This document shows positions 26,679-35,215 of a stretch of 64,000 bases of DNA, piece after piece. The translations under genes and the position numbers were made by a program. The notes beneath the pieces were generated by a model. It ran no database searches, was not told where the DNA came from, and saw nothing but the letters and a program-made list of their open reading frames with translations. Positions within the stretch are counted from its first letter, which is position 1; every line of letters begins with the position of its first letter. The DNA comes from Cellvibrio sp. UBA7671 (GTDB taxonomy: Bacteria; Pseudomonadota; Gammaproteobacteria; Pseudomonadales; Cellvibrionaceae), in assembly GCA_002483145.1 (NCBI GenBank), contig DLHJ01000003.1, positions 124,001 through 188,000 of the forward strand, written 5' to 3'.

Positions 26679-29489
26679 ATGACAGCCGAATTTTCATCGG
26701 ACAACTCAGAGCTTTATCGCCGCGCACTTGCCCAATGGCAGGCGAAAGATTTGCGCGGAGGAAAACCACTGCCCGAACTCAGCGGGCAGCAACAGCTTGA
26801 ACGCGAACTGCAAATTTACAAAATGGCGCTGGAATTACAGCGCGAAGAACTGCAGGCACTGGAAAAAAACCTCACCGAACTCAGTCAACACCAGCACCAT
26901 CAATTGGAAGCTTTGCGCACCAGCGCGCGCATATTAGAGGCATCCCAAGCCATCGCCCATGTCGGCGGTGTGGAAATGGATGTGACGACACGCAGTATTT
27001 ATTGGACCGCCGAAACCTATCGCATCCACGACACCACTCCTGAAGAGTACACCCCTCGCCTCGACGAAGGTTTTTCCATGTATCCACCCGAATCGCGCGA
27101 GCGCATTTCGCGAGCCTTGCGCCGCGCCATGGAAACCGGCGAAGTGTTTGATATTGAAGTGGAAAAAATTACCTTCAAAGGTCGCAAAATCGATATCCGC
27201 ACTACCTGCACTGCGCATATGGAAAATGGCAAGGTCGTGCGGCTGACCGGAATTTATCAAGACATCAGCGAACGCAAACAAGCGGAGCGCCGTCACCATC
27301 ACCACAATCGCGTTTTGGAAATGCTGCTCGCCAAAGTGGCGCTGCATGACATACTTACAACACTTGCGCTCGATATTGAAACGCTATTACCGGGGAGTTT
27401 TTGCAGCATTATGATGCTCGATAGCGAAGAGAAACATTTGCATAACGCTGCGTCGCAAGGTTTACCTGATTATTTTATTCAGGCGATTGATGGCCTGCCG
27501 GTTGGAGAAGGGATGGGCGTGTGTGGCAGCGCTGCTTTTTTTGGCCACCGCGTCATCATCGCCGATGTACATAACCACCCTTGGACAAAAAGCTTCAGTG
27601 ATATTGCGACCCGCGCCAATGTTAACTCCTGCTGGTCACAACCTATCATGTCAGCACAGGGCAAAGTGTTGGGCACCTTTGCGCTCTACCACAGCCACAT
27701 GCGCAATCCCACTGACGACGAGATCCGTTTAATTGAAAGCGAAGCGCGCCTGACATCACTTGCCATTGAGCAATCGCTCGCCGAGTCGCGTTTGCATCTG
27801 GCCGCAAGTGTATTTACTCACGCGAGCGAAGGCATTTTAATTACCGATGCCCAGGGCAACATTATTGAAACCAATGACGTCTTCACTGAAATCACCGGTT
27901 ATAGCCGCGATGAAGTCATCGGAAAAAACCCCCGCCTGCTGCAGTCCGGTCGCCACAATCAGGAGTTTTATTCATCGCTATGGCGCGATTTGATTAACAA
28001 AGGTGATTGGCAGGGAGAGATTTGGAACAAGCGCAAAAACGGTGAAATTTTTGCATCCATGATGACCATTAGCGCCGTGCAAGATATCCATGGTATTGCG
28101 CAAAATTATGTGAATTTATTTACCGATATTACTCCCATCAAAGAACACCAACGCCAGCTCGAATACATCGCCCATTACGATGCGTTAACCGGTTTACCCA
28201 ACCGCGTTTTACTTGCGGACCGGTTAAAACAAGCCATGGCACACAACCATCGCACAAGTGGCTCAGTGGCTGTAGTCTATCTCGACCTGGATGGATTCAA
28301 AGCCGTCAACGACCAACACGGCCATGACATGGGCGATCAGCTACTGGTCAATATCGCACATCGTTTAAAAGAAGTTCTGCGTGAAGGCGATACACTCGCG
28401 CGCATTGGCGGCGATGAATTTGTGGTGGTGATGGTAGGTTTGGAAAACCCAAACGATTACGAAATTATATTGAATCGCCTGCTGGTTGTTGCTGCCGAAC
28501 CTGTGATGCTCAACCAACAATTTTTGCGCGTCTCTGCCAGTATTGGCGCAACACTTTATCCACAGGATAACGCCGATGCCGACCAACTCTTGCGTCACGC
28601 CGATCAAGCAATGTATATCGCCAAACAAGCGGGCAAAAATTGTTATCACTTATTTGATGTCGCAAAAGATATAGCCACCAAAAATCAACGCGAATCGCTT
28701 GAACATATTCGCACCGCGCTCGATAAAAAAGAATTTGTATTGTTCTACCAACCCAAGGTCAATATGCGCACCGGAGAAATTATCGGTGCCGAAGCACTGG
28801 TGCGCTGGCAGCACCCCGAGCGCGGCTTATTAGCACCCGCCGCTTTTTTGCCGGTGATCGAAGACCATCCACTCAGTATCGAGCTGGGCGATTGGGTGAT
28901 CGACGATGCGCTGCGGCAAATCGCTCTGTGGCGCAACTTGGGTATGAATATTCCGGTGAGCGTAAACGTAGGTGCGCAACAATTGCAGCAGGGAAATTTT
29001 GCTGCGCGCCTCGCCGCCCAATTGTCCATGCACCCTGAGGTTCCTCCGGATTTTCTGGAATTGGAAATCGTAGAGACGAGCGCGTTGAAAGATATCGCCG
29101 AAGTCGCGGAATTAATGCGCTCATGTCGTGCTCTGGGCGTGCACTTTGCGGTGGATGATTTCGGCACTGGCTATTCATCGCTGACCTATTTAAAACGCCT
29201 GCCCGCCGAACTGTTAAAAATTGACCAGACATTTATCCGCGATATGCTCGACGACCCGGATGATCTGGAAATTGTGAAAGGTGTAATCGGTTTAGCCAAT
29301 GCATTCCATCGCAAAGTTATTGCAGAAGGTGTAGAGACTGTCGCCCACGGAGAATTGCTGATCCCACTCGGCTGCGAACTAGCGCAGGGTTACGGCATCG
29401 CCCGCCCAATGCCCGCTGCCGACTTACCTCACTGGGCAGCAACATGGAAGCCCGATCCTGCTTGGACAAAGCTGTACCGCTTGGTCTAA
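26679..29489 (+). CDS. Cyclic-di-GMP enzyme: PAS-GAF-PAS-GGDEF-EAL
   Basis: 936 residues from the ATG at 26679; an in-frame TTG at 26670 is nearer to AAGGA and may be the true start. Order: coiled coil (about 30-90), PAS (about 90-200), GAF (about 205-370), PAS (about 375-490), GGDEF (about 495-655) and EAL (about 675-930). No membrane segment. The diguanylate cyclase signature is intact (RIGGDEFVVV, about 575-584), as are EAL-domain motifs GAEALVRWQHP (about 704), ELEIVETSAL, VDDFGTGYSS and AEGVETVAHG. Both domains could be active, so net output must depend on the sensory domains. Single gene, followed by the GntR regulator. Confidence 0.93.
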   Translation: MTAEFSSDNSELYRRALAQWQAKDLRGGKPLPELSGQQQLERELQIYKMALELQREELQALEKNLTELSQHQHHQLEALRTSARILEASQAIAHVGGVEMDVTTRSIYWTAETYRIHDTTPEEYTPRLDEGFSMYPPESRERISRALRRAMETGEVFDIEVEKITFKGRKIDIRTTCTAHMENGKVVRLTGIYQDISERKQAERRHHHHNRVLEMLLAKVALHDILTTLALDIETLLPGSFCSIMMLDSEEKHLHNAASQGLPDYFIQAIDGLPVGEGMGVCGSAAFFGHRVIIADVHNHPWTKSFSDIATRANVNSCWSQPIMSAQGKVLGTFALYHSHMRNPTDDEIRLIESEARLTSLAIEQSLAESRLHLAASVFTHASEGILITDAQGNIIETNDVFTEITGYSRDEVIGKNPRLLQSGRHNQEFYSSLWRDLINKGDWQGEIWNKRKNGEIFASMMTISAVQDIHGIAQNYVNLFTDITPIKEHQRQLEYIAHYDALTGLPNRVLLADRLKQAMAHNHRTSGSVAVVYLDLDGFKAVNDQHGHDMGDQLLVNIAHRLKEVLREGDTLARIGGDEFVVVMVGLENPNDYEIILNRLLVVAAEPVMLNQQFLRVSASIGATLYPQDNADADQLLRHADQAMYIAKQAGKNCYHLFDVAKDIATKNQRESLEHIRTALDKKEFVLFYQPKVNMRTGEIIGAEALVRWQHPERGLLAPAAFLPVIEDHPLSIELGDWVIDDALRQIALWRNLGMNIPVSVNVGAQQLQQGNFAARLAAQLSMHPEVPPDFLELEIVETSALKDIAEVAELMRSCRALGVHFAVDDFGTGYSSLTYLKRLPAELLKIDQTFIRDMLDDPDDLEIVKGVIGLANAFHRKVIAEGVETVAHGELLIPLGCELAQGYGIARPMPAADLPHWAATWKPDPAWTKLYRLV

Positions 29490-29585
29490 ATCTCCTCCCA
29501 ATCTATAACCCTGAGCAGAATTCTCAGATTGTATTATTAACGAGAAATCGTTAATCTTCGTCCATCTTTTTCGTCTAGTAGAGCA

Positions 29586-30305
29586 ATGACAACGATGGCA
29601 ATCCTCGACCGCAATTTCAACCTTTCCCAACGCATGGTACAAGAGCTGGGGCGCACAATTATTTGTGGTGAATTTCCGGATGACAGTTTGCCGACTGAAG
29701 CAGAACTCTGCGATAAATTTGGTGTAAGCCGCAGCGCTGTGCGCGAAGCAGTAAAAATGCTCTCTGCAAAAGGATTGATCTCCAGCAAGCCGCGTCAGGG
29801 CATCCGCATTTTGCCAGAAGATCAGTGGAATATTTTTGATCCGGATTTACTGCGCTGGGTATTGGAAAGCAAACCTTCGCTGCTGGTATTAAAAGAATTT
29901 TTGCAAGTCCGCATCGCCATCGAACCCGAAGCCGCCGCCCTCGCCGCACGCTACGCCGACCAAACCAAATTAGACAATATTGAAAAAGCCCTCGAAGGTA
30001 TGCGCAAAGCCGAAGGCAATAGCAAAGAAGATCTGGAAGCCGACATCGCCTTTCACGTCAGCATCCTCTACGCCAGCAACAACCGTTTTTACATCCGCCT
30101 GCGCGATTTTATTTCCACCGCCCTGCGTGTCAGTATCAGCCACACCAGCCCCATCAAAGGCAACCACGAAGGCATAGTGGAAGACCACGCAAAAGTTTTC
30201 AATGCGATTAAAAACCGCAACCCTGAACGCGCGAAACAATCTATGCTGGCGCTGATCGATGAAGCATTGAATTTTATTGAGGATGCGATTGCGGCGGGGA
30301 AATAG
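29586..30305 (+). CDS. GntR-family (FadR/FCD subgroup) transcriptional regulator
   Basis: 239 residues. N-terminal winged HTH (about 10-80) with LPTEAELCDKFGVSRSAVREA and GLISSKPRQGIRI; C-terminal FCD all-helical effector domain (about 95-225) with the metal-binding set suggested by DIAFHVSILYAS, H in SHTSP and NHEGIVEDHAKVF. FCD regulators commonly respond to sugar acids such as uronate-derived metabolites and bind TNGTNNNACNA-type operators. It is flanked by the c-di-GMP enzyme gene and a terminator. Nearby GH2 and glucuronoyl-esterase genes make uronate control plausible, but this is inference. Confidence 0.9.
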   Translation: MTTMAILDRNFNLSQRMVQELGRTIICGEFPDDSLPTEAELCDKFGVSRSAVREAVKMLSAKGLISSKPRQGIRILPEDQWNIFDPDLLRWVLESKPSLLVLKEFLQVRIAIEPEAAALAARYADQTKLDNIEKALEGMRKAEGNSKEDLEADIAFHVSILYASNNRFYIRLRDFISTALRVSISHTSPIKGNHEGIVEDHAKVFNAIKNRNPERAKQSMLALIDEALNFIEDAIAAGK

Positions 30306-30334
30306 GTTTTCGTTCTTTGCAAAACACAAAATTC

Positions 30335-30371
30335 AAAAGCCAACATTGCTAAACAATGTTGGCTTTTTTGT
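30335..30371 (+). terminator. Rho-independent terminator of the GntR gene
   Basis: 14-bp perfect stem AAAAGCCAACATTG / CAATGTTGGCTTTT with a 5-base loop, then TTGTTTAA. Almost the same stem occurs again at 31606-31641. Confidence 0.9.
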
Positions 30372-30404
30372 TTAATCGACCACAGCAATTGCTGGACATT
30401 ATCT

Positions 30405-30429
30405 CGTTCCCAAGCTCCGCTTGGTAATG
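30405..30429. repeat. Short palindromic repeat (CCAAGC-TCC-GCTTGG)
   Basis: CGTTCCCAAGCTCCGCTTGG is of the common intergenic 'gttcccaagctccgcttggg' type. A related 25-bp palindrome lies at 36568-36592. Possibly part of a dispersed intergenic repeat family. Confidence 0.5.
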
Positions 30430-30530
30430 TATACGTTGTCATAATTAAGTCAACGGGTGCACTCACTGAGCAAGCCGCCGCAATGTATAGAGCTGCCAAA
30501 AGCGAAGGTTTTTCACTCAGCCCTAATTAC

Positions 30531-31058
30531 CTAATCAGCAATGCAATCTCGTTCGAACAACATGCTATTTACACCATCTTCGCCGGCATGAACAACAGTA
30601 TAGTTTGAATAAGCTTCGTTATGCTCTACGGATGTGATGAATTCAAGAGAAGTACCACCAGGGGCGATCACAGAAACCTGCCCTTTTTTTGCCAAAGCGA
30701 TCACTAACGATTCGATTAAAATCCCATAATCCCAAGTCTCAAAATTATATTGAAGCAGATCTTTATTTTCAGTTAAATCCAGATCAGATTTTATCTTGTT
30801 GATTAATTTATAGGATGGAAGCTCCTTATTTTTAATATCAAACAAACCTAAATAGCTACCCATATCTTCAGGAGAAATAAACACCACCCAAGATTCGGCA
30901 ACATAGTAAAAAGAAGGTTTATTTGAGAAAGGTTTTATAGCCACCTTTGTGACTATTTTACTTGGGTATGCAATTTCATCATTACAAGTTCCTTTCGTCT
31001 TTAAGGAAGTGCATGAAAACAATAAGAAAGGTAAGAAAATTAAAATTATATATTTCAT
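30531..31058 (-). CDS. Hypothetical lipoprotein
   Basis: 175 residues with a short signal peptide and lipobox LFSC (Cys16). The mature part has one early Cys (GTCNDEIAYPS), a mixed alpha/beta middle (SYKLINKIKSDLDL, YGILIESLVIALAKKG) and a C-terminal Cys (ERDCIAD). No family recognised. GGATT lies close to the ATG. More AT-rich than most of the window, as is its neighbour at 31138. Confidence 0.65.
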   Translation of the reverse strand: MKYIILIFLPFLLFSCTSLKTKGTCNDEIAYPSKIVTKVAIKPFSNKPSFYYVAESWVVFISPEDMGSYLGLFDIKNKELPSYKLINKIKSDLDLTENKDLLQYNFETWDYGILIESLVIALAKKGQVSVIAPGGTSLEFITSVEHNEAYSNYTVVHAGEDGVNSMLFERDCIAD

Positions 31059-31137
31059 AAAATCCTAATGCCGGAGATCAACGGTAATTGGTTATAACTT
31101 ATTTAGCCTTAGATTTCAAAACCCAAAATGGTTAAAG

Positions 31138-31512
31138 TCAAACCAGTTTCTTCATCTCTTCTGTACCAAATTCAGAAACCACTTTTCTAATCTCATCCAA
31201 GTTAGCCTTAGCACATACATACCCGCATGCGATACAGCAAAAGGTTTGCGGACTAACATCAAATGACGACCGCTTCAGCAATGTAAGTTTAAATCTCTGC
31301 CCCTTTAGCGAGAGTCTGTTGCGGTGCTCCCAATAGGCATCTGCCTCAAATACACTATTTTCATGGCAATTGGGGCAGGATTGCAGATCAAACTTATCTC
31401 TTTGCAGGGAATCTTTTTCGCGTTGAGTCATAAAGTGCATAACTGCCGGAATCCCACCCAGCAGAACCACAAACACTACAATAAAAATGATAACCGTAAT
31501 CACTGTATCCAT
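31138..31512 (-). CDS. Membrane protein with a split zinc-ribbon
   Basis: 124 residues: one N-terminal transmembrane helix (about 3-25), then a soluble part with two Cys pairs, CPNC (about 46-49) and CCIAC (about 92-96), spaced like a zinc ribbon interrupted by 40 residues. No family name can be given. It lies on the same strand as the lipoprotein gene at 30531, 79 bases upstream of it. Confidence 0.65.
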   Translation of the reverse strand: MDTVITVIIFIVVFVVLLGGIPAVMHFMTQREKDSLQRDKFDLQSCPNCHENSVFEADAYWEHRNRLSLKGQRFKLTLLKRSSFDVSPQTFCCIACGYVCAKANLDEIRKVVSEFGTEEMKKLV

Positions 31513-31605
31513 ATCTCATCCGAATGAACTTAATTATCAGGCAGAATATATAACTCTTTCCAAAGATAAAATAGAGCCTGCACAACCAGGGGGAGTAGAA
31601 AACAA

Positions 31606-31641
31606 AAAAAGCCAACATTGCAAAAACAATGTTGGCTTTTT
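31606..31641 (-). terminator. Rho-independent terminator of the xylanase/esterase gene
   Basis: 15-bp stem AAAAAGCCAACATTG / CAATGTTGGCTTTTT with a CAAAAA loop, 36 bases past the stop of the minus-strand GH10-CE15 gene. A/T runs on both flanks make it potentially bidirectional. The stem repeats that at 30335-30367. Confidence 0.88.
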
Positions 31642-31676
31642 GATGATTCAACTAACCATCCCTGGCGCTATCAAAT

Positions 31677-34600
31677 TTAATTCAACGTCGGTGTAGTCCA
31701 ATCCACCCAATCGTTGATATTTGCCGTTGCGTTTGAGCGCGCAGTTAAACCGCCCGTGGTCGCCGATTCTTTTTTCAGGAAGCGGCGGATGTTGGCTTGC
31801 ATTGGTGCTTTGTGTTCCGGGCGAATAGCGCAGTGAGATCCGTCGGCTACGTTAGAGTGGTAGGTGATGGAACTGGCTGCACCAAGCGCTTTGTAAACTT
31901 CTGCACCAGCGAGTGCAGCAGCGTGCGCTGATTTTGGCCCGAGGTTGGCGATGTGTGGATTGTCCATAATGAACAGTCCGCGCGGTGCTACCAGTGCAAT
32001 AATTTGATGGGTGTCTACCGGTAATCGTTTTGTATCAGCGGTGTAATTGCTGAAGGCATCTCCTAACCAATAGGTTTCACCGTAAGCACTGCTTGGGCTT
32101 TGTGCGCCTTCGCCTGGAATGCCGCGCCAGATCGGAACACCACCGCTACCAGATTCAAACGGCATGGTTAACGCGATGCGTTGATCCAACGCGCCGATTG
32201 CGAATGCGCCTTTACCGAAACGCGAACAACCTGTTACTCCGATTGCATCGGGCTTCAATATGGTTGCGCCGGATTGTTCCAAGACGTCGATGATACGGCT
32301 CACACCCCAACTCCATGCTGCCAATAATCCGGTTGTACTTCTGTTGCCGTAAATCGTGTAGAAGGCACCGGTTTTGTTGGTACGGCTGCCAGACTCGGCG
32401 CCGACAACATAAGGATCATAAGTAATGATTGCTACACCTTCTGCCTTAATGGTTGCAGTATCGCCACCAAAACCACCGAGCACAACAACCGCCGGTACCG
32501 GGCCGCTCACATTGCTCGGCATTTCTATTCTGGCGCTAAAGCTGGCAGTTTTACCTTGATGCTGAACATTCACGGTAATTTGCGAATTGCTAACGGTGCC
32601 GGTTACTGATTCTGGCTTGCCGGGTTTTGTGCCGTAAATTGATGCTTCAACTTGTTTTAACGTTTCCTGACGCTGGCAGCGCCAATCCGCTCTGGAAGTG
32701 ATGCGTGTACCGTTATATTTTTTAAATGGATCAGGCAGTTTTGCGTTGCTGCTTGCTACGGGCGTATTACCGATTGCGCAATCTGCACCTTCATTTTCTT
32801 TGCTGGCAGTACCGGGATTAATTGGCGGAGTCGTTTCCACCAGTTTGCCACCGGTTGATGAATAAATCGCAAATCCTGCGAGCGTTGCATTATCGACCAG
32901 CGTAGCCAAATCAATATTCAACTTACCATCAGTCACTTGCACATCTTCCACTCTATAGGTGTAAGCCGCATTCGCGCCGATTAATGAATAAAGATCCACT
33001 TGATACATTTCTTGCTGGCCTTCAACTGCCACATTGAACGAGCGACGCCCCACAGTTGTTTGATAAATTTCCGCAAAATGTAATTCGATTGAGTAGGTCG
33101 AATTCGTCACCGGAATTTCATAACCGTAAGTACCGTAGCGCTCGCTTTGAAAGAGTGCGCCTTCAGCAACATTGCTGATGCTGCTGGTAGTGCTGTTCGC
33201 CGTACCGCCAGTGCTGTATTGGTCTGCCTTATATTGCACCCCGTTGTAATTGACTTGCGCACCACCAGAATTAATTGCAACAACCAATTGCGGCTGTGTC
33301 GAAATAATCGAACTGGAACTGGATGAACGCAATGAACTTGAAGATAGGCGCGAACTACTGGTGGAACTCGCGGGCACAATCACACTTGATGATGAACTGG
33401 AAATTACCACTGATGATTGACTCGATCTGGATGAGCTAGCGACTGAACTGGGTACAGAACTTTGGCTCGACGGGTTTGTAGTTGCAAGATAATTCATCAG
33501 CCAGGTCATCGCCGGGCGGAATGTTCCGTTGTCCTGGATCAGGCCGGTACCCTCGCGCCAGGTTTTTCCAACAACGTAGCCCCACAAGGTAATACCTTTC
33601 ACTGAAGCGTGGTTATAGAACAACGGGAATTGTTGTTGCATCACCTGCAATTGTTCCTGGTCATTGGTTTTTTCGATGTCATATTCAGAAATATAAATCG
33701 GTAAACCCAATGCCGCGATTTGATTCAGTTTGGTTGTGGTTTCTGATAGTGGGCGATCAGCAAGACCGTGGGATTGCGCACCCAATGCATCCACTACACC
33801 GGCAGCGATAACAGGTCTGGCGAGCGTGATGAATTTATCGGTATCCCAACTTAACACGTTGTAGTCGTTCAAAATCAAAATCGCGTTAGGGCAATATTGG
33901 CGTGCGAGCTGGAAGGATTTAATAATCCAATCATTACCAAATGCATTTTGTGCGTAGGCAGCCGGTGCATGGCCAGGAATCGCTTCATTTACCACATCGA
34001 TCATTGCGGTGTCCGGATAGCGCGCGCAGTAATCGCGAATCCACTCTTCAATTTCTGCCGCTTGTTCAGATGCACTCAAATTAGTAATCCAGCTTGGAAA
34101 TTGGCTGCCCCACACAAAGGTATGGGCTTTCACTGGAATATTATGTTCGCGCGCGTAGGCATAAATCCGGTCGAGCGGCGCCCAGTTGTACTGATCGCGC
34201 GTGCCTTCAACTGAACCCCATTTGCCTTCGTTTTCCGGCGTAATTTGATTCCAATAATTAATAAAGTCTGGTCTCACCGCACCTGAAGTGGTGATGTTAC
34301 CAACGAATTTGCGTGTAGTCGGTGCAACAGAAGATCGGCTACTTGAAGTTACTGCAATCGAGCTGGGCGCCACTGAGCTGGGGGCGATTGAACTGGGAGC
34401 AACCGAACTTTTTGGCACTGAGCTGGGTGCAACCGAACTGGGAGCAACACTGGATCTTACCGACGACGCAGTACCACCAGCACACACAGTGCCATTGATG
34501 GTTGGACGCTCCGCAGTAGCACCGTTTTTATTGCCCTGAAAACCAAAGGATATCGATTGGCCGGCAGCGATATTGCCATTCCAGCCAATATTGGTCGCTG

Positions 34601-34880
34601 TGTAAGGATTGGAACCGGTGAGGTTAGCATTCCAGGAACTGGTAATCCGGTTAGTGGAATAGCTCCAATTAATGTTCCACCCATTGACCGCTGCACCCGT
34701 ATCATTTTTGATAGTGATGCTCGCGACAAAGCCAGTGTTCCATTCATTATCAATGGTATAGGTACAGGCAGCTGACGTACCTTGTGCTGTGATTGCCAGC
34801 AGAGCGCCCGCCGCAACCAGGGTGCGAGTTCGTTTAAACGCCTGCGTAATATACTCAGGAAAAATATTTATTGTGTGCAT
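31677..34880 (-). CDS. Bifunctional xylanase / glucuronoyl esterase: CBM2-GH10-malectin-CE15
   Basis: 1067 residues, secreted. Signal peptide (about 1-38), CBM2 (about 38-135, NEWNTGFVASITIKND, WNINWSY), Ser/Pro linker of SSVAPSS repeats, GH10 (about 190-470) with acid/base Glu in DVVNEAIPG and nucleophile Glu in PIYISEYDIE, a second poly-Ser linker, a malectin-like (CBM57-type) beta-sandwich (about 537-690, AINSGGAQV, YSIELHFAEIY), then a CE15 domain (about 700-1050) with nucleophile Ser in GVTGCSRFGKGA and His in DGSHCAIR. Endo-xylanase and cleavage of lignin-glucuronoxylan esters in one chain. GH10-CE15 fusions are known in Caldicellulosiruptor; this linker/malectin arrangement I do not recall. 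Likely controlled by the adjacent AraC protein. Confidence 0.93.
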   Translation of the reverse strand: MHTINIFPEYITQAFKRTRTLVAAGALLAITAQGTSAACTYTIDNEWNTGFVASITIKNDTGAAVNGWNINWSYSTNRITSSWNANLTGSNPYTATNIGWNGNIAAGQSISFGFQGNKNGATAERPTINGTVCAGGTASSVRSSVAPSSVAPSSVPKSSVAPSSIAPSSVAPSSIAVTSSSRSSVAPTTRKFVGNITTSGAVRPDFINYWNQITPENEGKWGSVEGTRDQYNWAPLDRIYAYAREHNIPVKAHTFVWGSQFPSWITNLSASEQAAEIEEWIRDYCARYPDTAMIDVVNEAIPGHAPAAYAQNAFGNDWIIKSFQLARQYCPNAILILNDYNVLSWDTDKFITLARPVIAAGVVDALGAQSHGLADRPLSETTTKLNQIAALGLPIYISEYDIEKTNDQEQLQVMQQQFPLFYNHASVKGITLWGYVVGKTWREGTGLIQDNGTFRPAMTWLMNYLATTNPSSQSSVPSSVASSSRSSQSSVVISSSSSSVIVPASSTSSSRLSSSSLRSSSSSSIISTQPQLVVAINSGGAQVNYNGVQYKADQYSTGGTANSTTSSISNVAEGALFQSERYGTYGYEIPVTNSTYSIELHFAEIYQTTVGRRSFNVAVEGQQEMYQVDLYSLIGANAAYTYRVEDVQVTDGKLNIDLATLVDNATLAGFAIYSSTGGKLVETTPPINPGTASKENEGADCAIGNTPVASSNAKLPDPFKKYNGTRITSRADWRCQRQETLKQVEASIYGTKPGKPESVTGTVSNSQITVNVQHQGKTASFSARIEMPSNVSGPVPAVVVLGGFGGDTATIKAEGVAIITYDPYVVGAESGSRTNKTGAFYTIYGNRSTTGLLAAWSWGVSRIIDVLEQSGATILKPDAIGVTGCSRFGKGAFAIGALDQRIALTMPFESGSGGVPIWRGIPGEGAQSPSSAYGETYWLGDAFSNYTADTKRLPVDTHQIIALVAPRGLFIMDNPHIANLGPKSAHAAALAGAEVYKALGAASSITYHSNVADGSHCAIRPEHKAPMQANIRRFLKKESATTGGLTARSNATANINDWVDWTTPTLN
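34330..34455. repeat. Tandem coding repeats of the Ser/Pro linker
   Basis: Imperfect copies of a 15-24 base unit (GGTGCAACCGAACTGGGAGC-like) encode the SSVAPSSVAP linker after the CBM2 module. Such repeats can slip and change linker length. Confidence 0.6.
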
Positions 34881-35064
34881 TGTCTTAATCTCCGATAAGA
34901 GTAGCGATGGAGTGATAGAAATTTTTTAACCAATAGTTGTTGGCATAAAGCTAACAATCGATGTGAGGGTTTGAGCGAACCGGTATTATTGTTATGTGAC
35001 TAGCGAACCCACAATGAAGGGGTGGAGAGATGCGGACGATATAGAGAAATAAGCTGAAATCTTT

Positions 35065-35125
35065 TCATTTTTCGCACAACCTCTTATTGCGATGCGAAAA
35101 ATGAAAGCTCTTGTGCGAAAAATGA
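35065..35125. promoter_or_regulatory. Three-site candidate AraC operator (TGCGAAAAATGA)
   Basis: The 12-mer TGCGAAAAATGA occurs at 35093-35104 and 35114-35125 as direct repeats exactly 21 bases apart, and inverted at 35065-35076. The inverted and last copies share the extension TTGTGCGAAAAATGA. The block sits 185-245 bases upstream of the xylanase/esterase ATG and just past the end of the AraC-family gene. A 21-base direct repeat is the classical AraC half-site spacing, so this is a strong candidate operator of that regulator. Confidence 0.65.
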
Positions 35126-35186
35126 CAGAGAAGTAAGTGACCAGGCTTATTCTACGAGAGGGGAATATTAAAATATTTTTCGCTAA

Positions 35187-35215
35187 TAAAACTGCTGTAG
35201 ATTTTTTACTACAGC
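35187..35215 (-). terminator. Rho-independent terminator of the AraC-family gene
   Basis: Stem GCTGTAG / CTACAGC (35194-35200 with 35209-35215) overlapping the stop codon, followed on the minus strand by AGTTTTATT. Short stem, modest strength. Confidence 0.6.

Noticed and set aside
31394-31651. 85-codon minus-strand frame overlapping the zinc-ribbon gene
   Set aside because: It is out of frame with the zinc-ribbon gene, which has the Cys pairs and a plausible start; it also runs across a terminator.
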